Assembly (NCBI RefSeq): GCF_003148805.1
Contig: NZ_QGGX01000008.1
Coordinates: forward strand, 186,001 to 250,000
Source of the DNA: Aminobacter sp. AP02
GTDB taxonomy: Bacteria; Pseudomonadota; Alphaproteobacteria; Rhizobiales; Rhizobiaceae
Direction: 5' to 3'
Length of the DNA stretch: 64,000 nt
In this document: in pieces, positions 53,239 through 61,760 of the stretch
How the letters are laid out: each line of letters starts with the position of its first letter
How positions within the stretch are numbered: the first letter of the stretch is position 1
Notes under the pieces: model-generated
Told to the model about the DNA's origin: nothing
The model's database searches: none
What the model saw: only the letters and a program-made list of their open reading frames with translations
Position numbers and translations under genes: made by a program

Positions 53239-55170
53239 TTGTCGTGGGGATTTCGTCACACTCGCAGGCAGGCGGCGGACCCTCCGCTTCACAGCCTTGA
53301 GCGGGATTGCAGGCTTATCTGACAGCGCCCCCACGACTGCTTCAGTCATGCTGAACGCGACGAAGTCGGCATTGAGATCACCTGCAATCTTGTCGGCGTC
53401 CTTCCTGCTTTCATCCGACCAGAGAACGATGCCAACCCTCAGGCTTGGCTTGGCTCGTTTCAAGCGGCGAACCATGAAGCGGCCGTGATTCAATGAATCA
53501 GCATTCAGGAACCCCACGACAGCCGTGTCGGTGGATTCGAGCGCGAGCAGGCGCAAATTTGCAGGTTCAGCCTCGGCGAAACCTGCCGTCGACGCGCTCG
53601 CACCCTGCACGCCAAGTACTTGCGCAAGCATGCTGGCGGTTGCGTTGTCGAGTTCGCCTCGCCCGCCAATGCACAGAACCGTTTTGCCCACGCCGTCGGG
53701 TAGCGGATCAACATTGCCCTCGAGATTATCCTCGCCCTCGACGTCGTCTTCGTCGGCTTCTTCGGCGGCTATTTCCTGCAGGTTTGCCACCAGGGCCATC
53801 GCGCTAGCCGTCACACGTTGCTTCTGCTCTTCGGTCATGACACCGCGCGCACGATCCTGCTCGCCGATAAGAAGTGCAGGAATTGCCACATTGCCATAGA
53901 AATCGACGAGATAATCGTTCTCGAGTATCTCTTCGGCATGATCGGTCGCCTCATCGGGGTCGCCTGCAAGAAGGCGTTGATAGAGGCGAGCTTTGGGGTC
54001 CAGCACCGGCTCGTTGCCAAACAGCACTTCCAGAAACGCGAACTGTGGAACGTGCTTCCCCAGTACAACCAAACAGACGGTCAAAGGGGTGGAGAGCACA
54101 AGCCCGACCGGCCCCCATAGCCAGGTCCAAAAAATGGCGGAAACAATGATGGCGAGCGGCGAAAGTCCCGTCCGCGAACCATACAGCCACGGCTCTACTA
54201 CATTGTTGCTGATCAGTTCCATCACCAGGAACAACGCTGCCGTCCAAAGAACGAGCGACCAGCCCGGCGCAACCGCGAGCGCCAAAAAGAGCGGCAGTAT
54301 CATCGCGATGGCGGGGCCGATGTACGGCACAAATCGCAAAACGATCGCAAGCAGGCCCCATAAGATGGCATTCGGTATGCCGAGAAGCCAAAGTCCGGCG
54401 GCTATGGGAATGCCGTAGGTGATGTTCACCACCAACTGCATAAGAAGGTACTGCCCGACACGGCTCCCAGCGTCTTCCAGCGCTTCGGTGGTGCGATGGA
54501 GATCTCCATACCCAACCAACCGAATAAATCGATCACGTAGATCCTCACGTTCCAAGAGCATGAAAATGACAACGACCACGACCAGGCCCGCGGTCGCGAG
54601 CGGCCCGATGAGTGGGGTAATCAGGTTCCGCAACATCTCGATCGGCCTTTGCGGCGTGAATATCTCGACGAGCAGTGGATCGGGTTTTGGCTTTTCAGCG
54701 CTCGGCGCCGCAGGTTTTTCAGGCTGATTGATTTCGCGCCCCACCCGCTCCACCACACCGCTCAGCCGATCGATGATCCCGCTCTCGCTTCCGGATTCTT
54801 TTAGCGAGCGAATCTTCGCGACAATGTTGGCCTGATAGGTTGGGACGTTCTGGGCAACCTCGCTAACTTGAGTGGCGACGATGAAGCTGAACATCGCCAC
54901 GACTGCAAAAGCTGCCAGAACACTGGCAATCACCGAGACTATCTTTGGAACACCGACCCCACGGAGAAATGAAACAATCGGCGCGAGCGCAAAAGTGAGC
55001 AGCAAAGCGATTGCAAGCGGCAAGAACACGTCACGCGCAAAATACAGGATCGCAACAGCACCGGCCATTGCCGCGAACGTCGGCAACGCGGTACGAGGAA
55101 GCGCCATGGTAGCGACCGCACCGGCCGACTGAAGGCCTGTCTTCCGCGAAGGTTCGTTAGCCAAAGACAC
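53215..55170 (-). CDS. AI-2E/PerM-family membrane protein with extra C-terminal domain
   Basis: A 651-residue protein. Residues ~30-400 match the AI-2E transporter (PerM/TqsA) family with about eight membrane helices and the conserved RFVPYIGPAIAMILP segment. After it comes an acidic linker (EEADEDDVEGED) and a soluble C-terminal domain of ~130 residues beginning TVLCIGGRGELDNATASML, with an alternating beta-alpha pattern like a Rossmann or B12-binding fold, then a basic tail. The function of this family is uncertain (signal export or ion/metabolite transport). It lies within the stress-gene region. Confidence 0.82.
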   Translation of the reverse strand: MSLANEPSRKTGLQSAGAVATMALPRTALPTFAAMAGAVAILYFARDVFLPLAIALLLTFALAPIVSFLRGVGVPKIVSVIASVLAAFAVVAMFSFIVATQVSEVAQNVPTYQANIVAKIRSLKESGSESGIIDRLSGVVERVGREINQPEKPAAPSAEKPKPDPLLVEIFTPQRPIEMLRNLITPLIGPLATAGLVVVVVIFMLLEREDLRDRFIRLVGYGDLHRTTEALEDAGSRVGQYLLMQLVVNITYGIPIAAGLWLLGIPNAILWGLLAIVLRFVPYIGPAIAMILPLFLALAVAPGWSLVLWTAALFLVMELISNNVVEPWLYGSRTGLSPLAIIVSAIFWTWLWGPVGLVLSTPLTVCLVVLGKHVPQFAFLEVLFGNEPVLDPKARLYQRLLAGDPDEATDHAEEILENDYLVDFYGNVAIPALLIGEQDRARGVMTEEQKQRVTASAMALVANLQEIAAEEADEDDVEGEDNLEGNVDPLPDGVGKTVLCIGGRGELDNATASMLAQVLGVQGASASTAGFAEAEPANLRLLALESTDTAVVGFLNADSLNHGRFMVRRLKRAKPSLRVGIVLWSDESRKDADKIAGDLNADFVAFSMTEAVVGALSDKPAIPLKAVKRRVRRLPASVTKSPRQKKAADRV

Positions 55171-55350
55171 CGCCCCTGTTGCTGATTTGTAGACAGTCGG
55201 GCCAACGCGAATTCAGGTCAACACCTCGCCTCCAGGCTGGTCGCCCTCGTATCGCAGTCGCGGACACACGTCCGATCGAGGCGCACTCCGCTCGGCGATA
55301 GCTGCCAGATATGTCGGGCGCCCGCGCTCCTCGTGCGCGGCCCAAGGTCC

Positions 55351-56385
55351 CTAGGCGCACCGCTGCAACCACGCGATGGTCAGACGCTCTTGCGGGTCAA
55401 GTCGTAATGCACGAGGCGGCCTGCCCATGGCTGCGATATCGGCCGAAAGCCGGCCCTTTGTCCACGCCTCCACGATACCTGGATGAATGTAGCCTTGCCG
55501 GCACACCGTGCGGGTGTTGCCCAGACGAGCGGCTACCTGGTCGATAACCTCGTTGCATGCTCGTCTGATCGCTCGATCGGTTGCGGGCACGTCGCGTGCC
55601 GCAAACAGCGTCAATGCCCGAACCGTACCGCCCCAAGTCCGGAAATCCTTGGAGGTGAATTCGCCCTTGCTCGCTTCGCGGATATAACTGTTTACGTCGT
55701 TTGATGTGACCGAGGCCCTGCCGCCTTGATCATCCAGATACTGAAACAGCATTTGGCCGGGAATATCCTGGAGCGATCTTATTACCCTGGCCATGCGCCG
55801 ATCCACTATGCTCAGCTTCCATTCCTTCCCGGACTTGCCCTTGAATGCAAAACGGATTGTTGAACCCGCAATCTCGACATGCCTGTTTCGCAAGGTCGTC
55901 AGCCCATAACTCTTGTTCGCCTTCGCGTAGGTTGAGCTTCCGACACGGATCATCGTCTGGTCCAAGAGCCAAACAGCAAGTGCAAGTACTCGCTCACGCA
56001 CGGGACCGCGCAATCTCAGGTCATGTTCGACCTGTTTGCGCAGGTAAGGCAAAGCGCGTGCGAATTCGACGAGACCGGAGAACTTGGCTTCACCTCGCGA
56101 TTGCGACCATTCCGCGTGATAGAGATATTGTTTTCGCCCCCGCAAATCTCGCCCGGTGGCTTGGATGTGCCCGTCCGGATCGGGGCATATCCAGACATCA
56201 GTCCATGCCGGGGGAATGGCGAGCGACTTGATCCGCCCCAGTGTGGTCCTGTTCACCGCCTTGCCATTCGAGGTGTAACGAAATGATCTGCCGGTCTTCC
56301 GCCGCAGCACTCCTGGCTCGCTGTCCGTCACGTAGTTCAGTGACGCCGAAAGGGCAGCCTTTGCTGGATCGCCGTTGTTGAGCAT
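55351..56385 (-). CDS. DNA topoisomerase IB (poxvirus/eukaryote-like)
   Basis: A 344-residue type IB topoisomerase that relaxes supercoils via a 3'-phosphotyrosine. The N-terminal DNA-clamp domain includes LAIPPAWTDVWICPDPDGHIQATGRDLRGRKQ-like sequence, the catalytic domain holds RVGSSTYAKANKSYGLTTLRNRHV, KDFRTWGGT and the nucleophile Tyr299 (CRQGYIHPGIVEAW). In bacteria it is often carried near stress genes. It is divergent from the small-membrane-protein gene. Confidence 0.93.
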   Translation of the reverse strand: MLNNGDPAKAALSASLNYVTDSEPGVLRRKTGRSFRYTSNGKAVNRTTLGRIKSLAIPPAWTDVWICPDPDGHIQATGRDLRGRKQYLYHAEWSQSRGEAKFSGLVEFARALPYLRKQVEHDLRLRGPVRERVLALAVWLLDQTMIRVGSSTYAKANKSYGLTTLRNRHVEIAGSTIRFAFKGKSGKEWKLSIVDRRMARVIRSLQDIPGQMLFQYLDDQGGRASVTSNDVNSYIREASKGEFTSKDFRTWGGTVRALTLFAARDVPATDRAIRRACNEVIDQVAARLGNTRTVCRQGYIHPGIVEAWTKGRLSADIAAMGRPPRALRLDPQERLTIAWLQRCA

Positions 56386-56409
56386 GGGTTCATCCCGAAA
56401 CTCTGCTCA

Positions 56410-56434
56410 AACCCGCAAGTCGCCATTCGGTTCC
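56410..56434 (-). promoter_or_regulatory. Possible degenerate EcfG-type promoter for topoisomerase IB
   Basis: On the minus strand GGAAC (56430-56434) is followed after 16 bases by GGTT, one mismatch from the CGTT consensus. It is placed correctly for the topoisomerase gene. The match is imperfect and could be chance. Confidence 0.3.
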
Positions 56435-56466
56435 GCCGCTGCTCAGCCCGCTGGGGGCATCACCAG

Positions 56467-56491
56467 GGAACCGTCAGCCTGTAAACTCGTT
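56467..56491 (+). promoter_or_regulatory. EcfG-type (general stress sigma) promoter
   Basis: A second exact GGAAC-N16-CGTT (56467-56471 and 56488-56491) lies about 38 bases before the small membrane protein gene, the usual leader distance. It probably drives that gene and the DUF883 gene. Confidence 0.68.
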
Positions 56492-56528
56492 AGGTCTCAA
56501 GCGACAAGCTTAGCAAGGGCATTACCAC

Positions 56529-56690
56529 ATGAGCATACTGATAGGTATTTTGATCACCTTCTTGGTCGTTGTCCTGGTTCTGTGGCTGGTCAACCGCCTC
56601 CCCCTGGATGGACGAACCAAGCAGATCGCTCAGATCATCGTGATCATTATCGGCATTCTTTCCCTGCTCAAGTACTTGGCGATCTATTGA
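56529..56690 (+). CDS. Small Thivi_2564-like membrane protein (53 residues)
   Basis: A 53-residue protein, MSILIGILITFLVV at its start and a second hydrophobic helix (IAQIIVIIIGILSLLKYLAIY) at its end, joined by a short polar loop NRLPLDGRTK. This is the two-helix layout of the small Thivi_2564-type proteins often found beside stress genes. Function is unknown. An EcfG-type promoter lies directly upstream, and the DUF883 gene follows 36 bases later. Confidence 0.8.
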   Translation: MSILIGILITFLVVVLVLWLVNRLPLDGRTKQIAQIIVIIIGILSLLKYLAIY

Positions 56691-56726
56691 GCCGGGCGTG
56701 TCCCTTCATTCGGAAAGGTTCGAACA

Positions 56727-57071
56727 ATGGCTGACGAAGAAACCGCCCCCAAGACGACGCGACGGGGATCGCAGGAAGCGCTTGAAAAGCAGGTCGAGCA
56801 GATGAGGCGTGAGATCACCAAGATCAACAAGGCGCTTGCCGAGCGCGCCGAAGAAGCGATCGACCAGGCAAACGGATGGTACAGCGGCGCAGCAGAGCGC
56901 GCCTCGAAGGCAACTCAAACGTTGCGGGCTCAGGCCCAATCGGTTTCCGAGACGGTCAAGGAAAACCCGGGGACCTTGTCGACTGCCATGATAGTCGGCG
57001 GGATGATTGGTTTTGTGCTGGGATATGTCGTGGGCCAATCGTCTGAAGACAGATATCGCCGTTGGTATTGA
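56727..57071 (+). CDS. DUF883 (YqjD/ElaB-like) membrane-anchored protein
   Basis: A 114-residue protein. A charged amphipathic helix fills residues 15-80, and one C-terminal membrane helix with glycine repeats (MIVGGMIGFVLGYVVGQS) ends just before a basic tail. E. coli relatives YqjD and ElaB are tail-anchored stationary-phase proteins that bind ribosomes. It is probably cotranscribed with the small membrane protein from the EcfG-type promoter. Confidence 0.87.
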   Translation: MADEETAPKTTRRGSQEALEKQVEQMRREITKINKALAERAEEAIDQANGWYSGAAERASKATQTLRAQAQSVSETVKENPGTLSTAMIVGGMIGFVLGYVVGQSSEDRYRRWY

Positions 57072-57150
57072 TGGCCACCAACATGCGCCGCCTGAAGAAC
57101 TAGCCGGGTACGATCTGGCACCGGCGGTATCTGCCCAAATTCCGTGCTTT

Positions 57151-57534
57151 TCAGTGCTCTTCGCGGGCTGCCAATGCCACACCAGGGCGATAGAGCGACA
57201 CTGGTCGGATCTCATAGACTGCAGTCGGATTGGCGTTGCGCAGCTCGCGAGCCGCCGCGACGGCTTCCTCGAGCGTCGGAAAATCCACTATGTAGAACCC
57301 CAGCAACTGCTCTTTGGTCTCGGCGAACGGGCCATCCATGACCATGCCAGCGCCCTTGCCGCGTAAGGTCACCGCGCGCTGCGTCGGGCCAAGCCGCGCG
57401 GCCGGGCCCAGATGCTTTTCCCGCACGAGGCGTTCATTGACCTGAAGCAACTCAGCCATCAGCGCCTCATCCTCCTCCTTGCTCCAGGACTCGACCACTC
57501 CCTCCTCGTGATAGGCAAGGATAGCGTACAGCAT
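57151..57534 (-). CDS. YCII/DGPF-domain protein
   Basis: A 127-residue YCII-related protein with the MDGPFAETKEQLLGFYIVD motif that defines the DGPF type. Many such genes sit next to ECF sigma factors, where their role is not settled; here no sigma gene is adjacent. It begins 44 bases upstream of the end of the sugar permease gene on the same strand but probably has separate transcription. Confidence 0.88.
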   Translation of the reverse strand: MLYAILAYHEEGVVESWSKEEDEALMAELLQVNERLVREKHLGPAARLGPTQRAVTLRGKGAGMVMDGPFAETKEQLLGFYIVDFPTLEEAVAAARELRNANPTAVYEIRPVSLYRPGVALAAREEH

Positions 57535-57577
57535 GGTTGTCCTTCCTTGCCCACTTCGGAGCTGGCTGCGATGGCCG

Positions 57578-58576
57578 CTATTCGCTCAGTCGGAAATTTC
57601 GGATCCGGTCGAACAGCACGGCAAGCACGATGGCGCCGCCGATGAAAGTACCTTGCCAAAAGGCGTTGATGCCGAGCAGGCCCAGGCTGTTGCGGATGAC
57701 CTCGATCAGCGCCGCTCCGATGATCGCGCCGAAGGCAGTGCCGACACCGCCGGCAAGATTGGCACCACCAATGACCGCGGCGGCAATGACCTGGAGTTCC
57801 ATGCCGGCCCCGATGTTGGTGGTGACGGCGCCTAGCCAGCCGGTCTGGATGATGCCGGCGATGCCAGCCGACAGCGCCGAGATCATATAGACCGCGACCT
57901 TGATCTTGCGCACGGGAACGCCGGTCAACGTCGCTGCGTGCTCGTTTCCGCCTATGGCGAAGACGTAGCGGCCAAATCTGGTCCAACGCAGCACGAAACC
58001 CGTGAGCAGCGCCAGAACGATCATGTAGAGCACGGGATTGGCAATGCCGAAGAACCATGCGCCACCGCCCAGCGCCAAAAGCTTGTCGTGATCGGGGCCG
58101 AACTGGAAGACGACCGTATTGTTGGACGCGACCATGGCAAGGCTTCGGGCGATCGACAGCATGCCAAGCGTGACAACAAATGGCGGAAAGTCGAGATAGG
58201 CGATCAATATACCGTTGAAGGCGCCGATGAGCAGAGCGGTGCCGATTGAAGCCGCAATGCCGACCTCGATGCTGTAGCCGGCATGCATGACGACCGCCAG
58301 CACCATGCTGCACAGGCAAAGCACCGAACCGACGGAGAGATCGATGCCTCCGGTGATGATGACCAGCGTCATGCCGAGCGCAATGATAGCCACGAAAGTG
58401 ACGTTGCGGGTGATATTGTAGAGGTTTTTCGTCGTCGCAAATGAATCGGTGGCGAAGGACAAGAAGATACAGGCGAGGACGACAGCGACGAGAACCCAGA
58501 AAGTCTGGCTGGCAAGAACCGTCGCAAGCCAGCTTTGCTGTTTTTGCGAAATGGTCTGGTCAAGAGTGATAGCCAT
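57578..58576 (-). CDS. Sugar-type ABC transporter permease (RbsC-like)
   Basis: A 332-residue permease of the ribose/xylose/arabinose class with 8-10 membrane helices and the family motifs GGIDLSVGSVLCL and FGRYVFAIGGNEHAATLTGVPV. The start at 58576 gives the usual N-terminus. It forms the membrane part of the importer together with the ATPase gene just upstream and the binding protein at 60636. Confidence 0.93.
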   Translation of the reverse strand: MAITLDQTISQKQQSWLATVLASQTFWVLVAVVLACIFLSFATDSFATTKNLYNITRNVTFVAIIALGMTLVIITGGIDLSVGSVLCLCSMVLAVVMHAGYSIEVGIAASIGTALLIGAFNGILIAYLDFPPFVVTLGMLSIARSLAMVASNNTVVFQFGPDHDKLLALGGGAWFFGIANPVLYMIVLALLTGFVLRWTRFGRYVFAIGGNEHAATLTGVPVRKIKVAVYMISALSAGIAGIIQTGWLGAVTTNIGAGMELQVIAAAVIGGANLAGGVGTAFGAIIGAALIEVIRNSLGLLGINAFWQGTFIGGAIVLAVLFDRIRNFRLSE

Positions 58577-58616
58577 CGTCGACCTCGTTGCGCGCCGATG
58601 CAACCGACAGGAATGA

Positions 58617-59357
58617 TTATACCTGTTCGATGGCGCCGGTGATAAGTCCCGTCACTTCCTCCGGCGAACTCGCCGCGATCTGCTTGTCGGCAACTTTCCT
58701 GCCACGCCGCATCACGATGACCCGGTCCGCGACGGTGAACACGTCAGGCATGCGGTGGCTGATGAGGATGACCGCGATGCCCCGGTCTCGCAGTTGCCGT
58801 ATGAGGTTGAGAACCTCTGCTACCTGACGGACGGAAATAGCCGCCGTCGGCTCATCCATCAGCACGATCTTGGCCTCGGAAAGCATGGTGCGCGCAATGG
58901 CGACCGCCTGCCGCTGCCCTCCAGACATCTGCCTGACGAGGTCGCGCGGCCGTGTCTCGGATTTCAGTTCCCTGAAGATCTCCCCGGCCCGCTTGTACAT
59001 TGTCTTGTAGTCGAGAACCCGCAATGGCCCGACGCCGCGCCGCAGTTCACGGCCAAGAAAGACATTCGCTGCCGCCGTGAGATTGTTGCACAGTGCGAGA
59101 TCCTGGTGGACGATCTCTATGCCATGCTGCCGTGCCTCGACCGGGCGATGCATGACCAGTTCGGCACCATCCAGCCGCATGGTGCCGTGGCTCGGCCTAA
59201 AATTGCCGGCGATCATCTTGACCAACGTGGATTTGCCGGCCCCATTGTCGCCCATCAGACCGACGACCTGTCCCGCATCAAGTGAAAACGAAACGTCGTT
59301 GACCGCCTGTATGGCGCCGAAATGCTTGGAAATGTTGGCGAGTTCGAGAACTGCCAC
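58617..59357 (-). CDS. Sugar-type ABC transporter ATP-binding protein (single domain)
   Basis: A 246-residue ATPase with one nucleotide-binding domain (Walker A GDNGAGKST, signature MSGGQRQAVAIARTML, Walker B IVLMDEPTAAIS). Ribose-class systems often use a double-domain RbsA of about 500 residues; here only one domain is encoded, as in the frcA-like subgroup of rhizobia. It starts a two-gene unit with the permease and is divergent from the SDR gene. Confidence 0.92.
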   Translation of the reverse strand: MAVLELANISKHFGAIQAVNDVSFSLDAGQVVGLMGDNGAGKSTLVKMIAGNFRPSHGTMRLDGAELVMHRPVEARQHGIEIVHQDLALCNNLTAAANVFLGRELRRGVGPLRVLDYKTMYKRAGEIFRELKSETRPRDLVRQMSGGQRQAVAIARTMLSEAKIVLMDEPTAAISVRQVAEVLNLIRQLRDRGIAVILISHRMPDVFTVADRVIVMRRGRKVADKQIAASSPEEVTGLITGAIEQV

Positions 59358-59499
59358 CAGCTTCTAGCCTCCCGAAACATGCAGCGTCGCTGCCGTCCCG
59401 CACTTTGTCCGGGTAGGCCTGGCGACTTCGCTCCTCCCGGTTTCCTCCCGAGGAGGCGAGATTTGCATTTACGCAAAACGCCGCGACAGCGTCAATCAA

Positions 59500-59551
59500 T
59501 TGTCAGACGAATCCGGGACCGGATGTGACAAAAATCTGTTTTGTCGGACAA
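59500..59551. promoter_or_regulatory. Two putative GntR operators in the ABC/SDR divergon
   Basis: TTGTCAGACGA (59500-59510, one mismatch) and the perfect TTGTCGGACAA (59541-59551) lie 41 bases apart, four helical turns, between the ATPase gene and the SDR gene. They share the form TTGTCnGACAA with the site at 63524-63540, so one regulator probably controls all of them. Confidence 0.55.
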
Positions 59552-59599
59552 ATAGACATTGACGTCTGAACCGTCCGGATATTAGCTGACAGTGGGAGG

Positions 59600-60586
59600 A
59601 TGAGCATGCTGATCCTTGTCACCGGTGCTACGGGCAAGGTCGGTCGCCACTTCATCGCAGGGCTGCTTGACGATCCGCGATTTTCCGACACCCGCATCCG
59701 CGCGCTTTGTCACAACCGCCTGTACGAGGAAACCGACCGCGTCGAGGTTTTGCGCGGCTCGATTGCCGAACGCGACGTCGTGGCCAAGGCCATCGCGGGC
59801 GTCACTCACGTCGTGCACCTCGCCACCTGCAAGGAAACCCCGGCTGAAGTCATGGACGTGACGGTCAAGGGATTGTTCTGGCTGCTTGAAGAATTTCGGG
59901 TGAGCGCGAGCGCCCGGCAATTCATCCTGATCGGCGGCGACGCCGCGATCGGGCATTTCTACTACCGCCATGGCGCACCGATCACCGAAGCGGCACGGCA
60001 TCAGGCCTATCCAGGCAGCTACGCCCTGTCAAAAGTTCTGGAAGAGGTCATGCTGGAGCAGTTCGGTATCCAGTATGACATCAACTGGTGCTGCCTTCGC
60101 GCGCCGTGGATCATGGAGAAGGACGACTTCAGATACACGCTGTCGTTCGGTGACGACGTGTTCGGCGGTCCAGACTGGAAGACGCTAGTACCGGAAACCG
60201 ACGCCAGGCGCCATGCCAGGGCAGGCACCGTGCCGATATTGCGCGACGCTGACGGGCGACCGCTAAAGCGCAATTTCGTGCATGTCAGCGATTTGGTTTC
60301 TGCCGTACTGGCAGCAACCGACAATCCCCTCGCCCATCAGCAACTCTTCAACATCTGCATGGACCGTCCTGTCGACTATGGCGAGGTTGCCGCATATCTC
60401 GCTCGAACGCGCGGCCTCGGCTCCATCGACATACCAAGCCGGTTCCACTCGAACTGGATGGACAATGCCAAGGCCAAGCTCCTGCTCGGCTGGCGGCCTC
60501 ACTACGACCTGGAATTACTCATCGACTCGGCCTGGCAATACGAGCGTTCGCATGATGACCCTCGCATCGTCTGGTATCCGGGTTGA
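59600..60586 (+). CDS. NAD-dependent epimerase/dehydratase (extended SDR)
   Basis: A 328-residue extended short-chain dehydrogenase with GATGKVGRHF at the N-terminal NAD site, VVHLA, and an active-site YxxxK as YALSK near residue 148. The C-terminal substrate domain ends typically (LGWRPHYDLELLI). It could act on a nucleotide sugar, a free sugar or a sugar acid. GGGAGG precedes the ATG. The binding-protein gene follows 49 bases later. Confidence 0.85.
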   Translation: MSMLILVTGATGKVGRHFIAGLLDDPRFSDTRIRALCHNRLYEETDRVEVLRGSIAERDVVAKAIAGVTHVVHLATCKETPAEVMDVTVKGLFWLLEEFRVSASARQFILIGGDAAIGHFYYRHGAPITEAARHQAYPGSYALSKVLEEVMLEQFGIQYDINWCCLRAPWIMEKDDFRYTLSFGDDVFGGPDWKTLVPETDARRHARAGTVPILRDADGRPLKRNFVHVSDLVSAVLAATDNPLAHQQLFNICMDRPVDYGEVAAYLARTRGLGSIDIPSRFHSNWMDNAKAKLLLGWRPHYDLELLIDSAWQYERSHDDPRIVWYPG

Positions 60587-60635
60587 TTTCGCGTGGCGGG
60601 CACGCCGTGCCCGTTTGTTCAAAAGGGAGGAAACA

Positions 60636-61622
60636 ATGAGGAAGGCATTATTGCTTGCTGCAGCTGTCCTGGCACTCAGCGCGGGAAACGCCCTTGCCAA
60701 GAAGCAACTCGTCATCGTCGTAAAAGGACTCGACAACCCGTTCTTCGAAGCAATCAACCAGGGTTGCCAGAAGTGGAACAAGGAAAACGCCAGCTCGGAA
60801 TATGAGTGCTTCTACACCGGCCCGGCGTCGACTTCGGATGAAGCCGGCGAAGCGCAGATCGTCCAGGACATGCTGGGCAAGGCGGACACCGTCGCGATCG
60901 CAATTTCGCCTTCGAACGCCAAGCTGATTGCCCAGACCATCAAGACCGCGAATCCAACCGTCCCAGTGATGACGCTGGACGCCGATCTCGCAGCTGAAGA
61001 CTCGGCACTACGCAAGACCTATCTCGGCACCGACAACTATCTGATGGGCGCGCGCATTGGCGAGTACATCAAGAAAGCCAAGCCCAATGGCGGCAAGATC
61101 TGCACCATCGAAGGCAATCCGGGCGCGGACAACATCTTGCGCCGCGCCCAGGGGATGCGTGACACGCTGACGGGCCAAAAGGGCCTCACCGAACTGAAAG
61201 GTGAAGGCGGCTGGACCGAAGTCGCAGGCTGCCCGGTATTCACCAATGACGACGGCGCCAAGGGCGTCCAGGCGATGACCGATATCCTCGCCGCCAATCC
61301 CGACCTCGACGCTTTCGGCATCATGGGCGGCTGGCCGCTGTTCGGCGCACCACAGCCCTATCGCGACCTGTTCAAGCCAATGGCCGACAAGATCGCAAGC
61401 AACGCTTTCGTCATCGGTGCCGCCGACACCATCGGAGACGAAGTCGCCATAGCAAGGGAAGGTCTTGTTACCGCGCTGGTCGGCCAGCGGCCCTTTGAAA
61501 TGGGCTACAAGGCCCCATCGGTCATGATCGATCTGATCGAAGGCAAGAAGGTCGAAGATCCGGTGTTCACAGGCCTCGACGAATGCACCAAGGATACGGT
61601 CGACACCTGCATCCAGAAGTAG
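60636..61622 (+). CDS. Sugar-type ABC transporter, periplasmic binding protein
   Basis: A 328-residue periplasmic binding protein of the ribose/galactose (LacI-like) class. The signal peptide ends near NALAKK (residue ~21). The mature start QLVIVVKGLDNPFFEAINQGCQKW and later DADLAAEDSALRKTYLGTDNYLMG are typical. A GGGAGG site precedes the ATG at 60636. It is encoded apart from its permease and ATPase, across the shared promoter region. The sugar is unknown. Confidence 0.93.
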   Translation: MRKALLLAAAVLALSAGNALAKKQLVIVVKGLDNPFFEAINQGCQKWNKENASSEYECFYTGPASTSDEAGEAQIVQDMLGKADTVAIAISPSNAKLIAQTIKTANPTVPVMTLDADLAAEDSALRKTYLGTDNYLMGARIGEYIKKAKPNGGKICTIEGNPGADNILRRAQGMRDTLTGQKGLTELKGEGGWTEVAGCPVFTNDDGAKGVQAMTDILAANPDLDAFGIMGGWPLFGAPQPYRDLFKPMADKIASNAFVIGAADTIGDEVAIAREGLVTALVGQRPFEMGYKAPSVMIDLIEGKKVEDPVFTGLDECTKDTVDTCIQK

Positions 61623-61630
61623 GATTGCCC

Positions 61631-61661
61631 GCCGGAGCGCCCGGCTCACGGGCGCTCCGGC
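61631..61661 (+). terminator. Strong hairpin after the binding-protein gene
   Basis: A perfect 13-base-pair stem GCCGGAGCGCCCG/CGGGCGCTCCGGC with a five-base loop, nine bases past the stop. No T-tract follows, so it may be a Rho-dependent barrier or a message stabiliser. Confidence 0.55.
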
Positions 61662-61760
61662 AAGCCATTGCCGATATGTAGGGCGCCGCCCGACCGCGCG
61701 CACCGATATCTGTTGCGCCCATGAGAATGGAACTGGTCCACACGAGATCAACTCGGTCTA

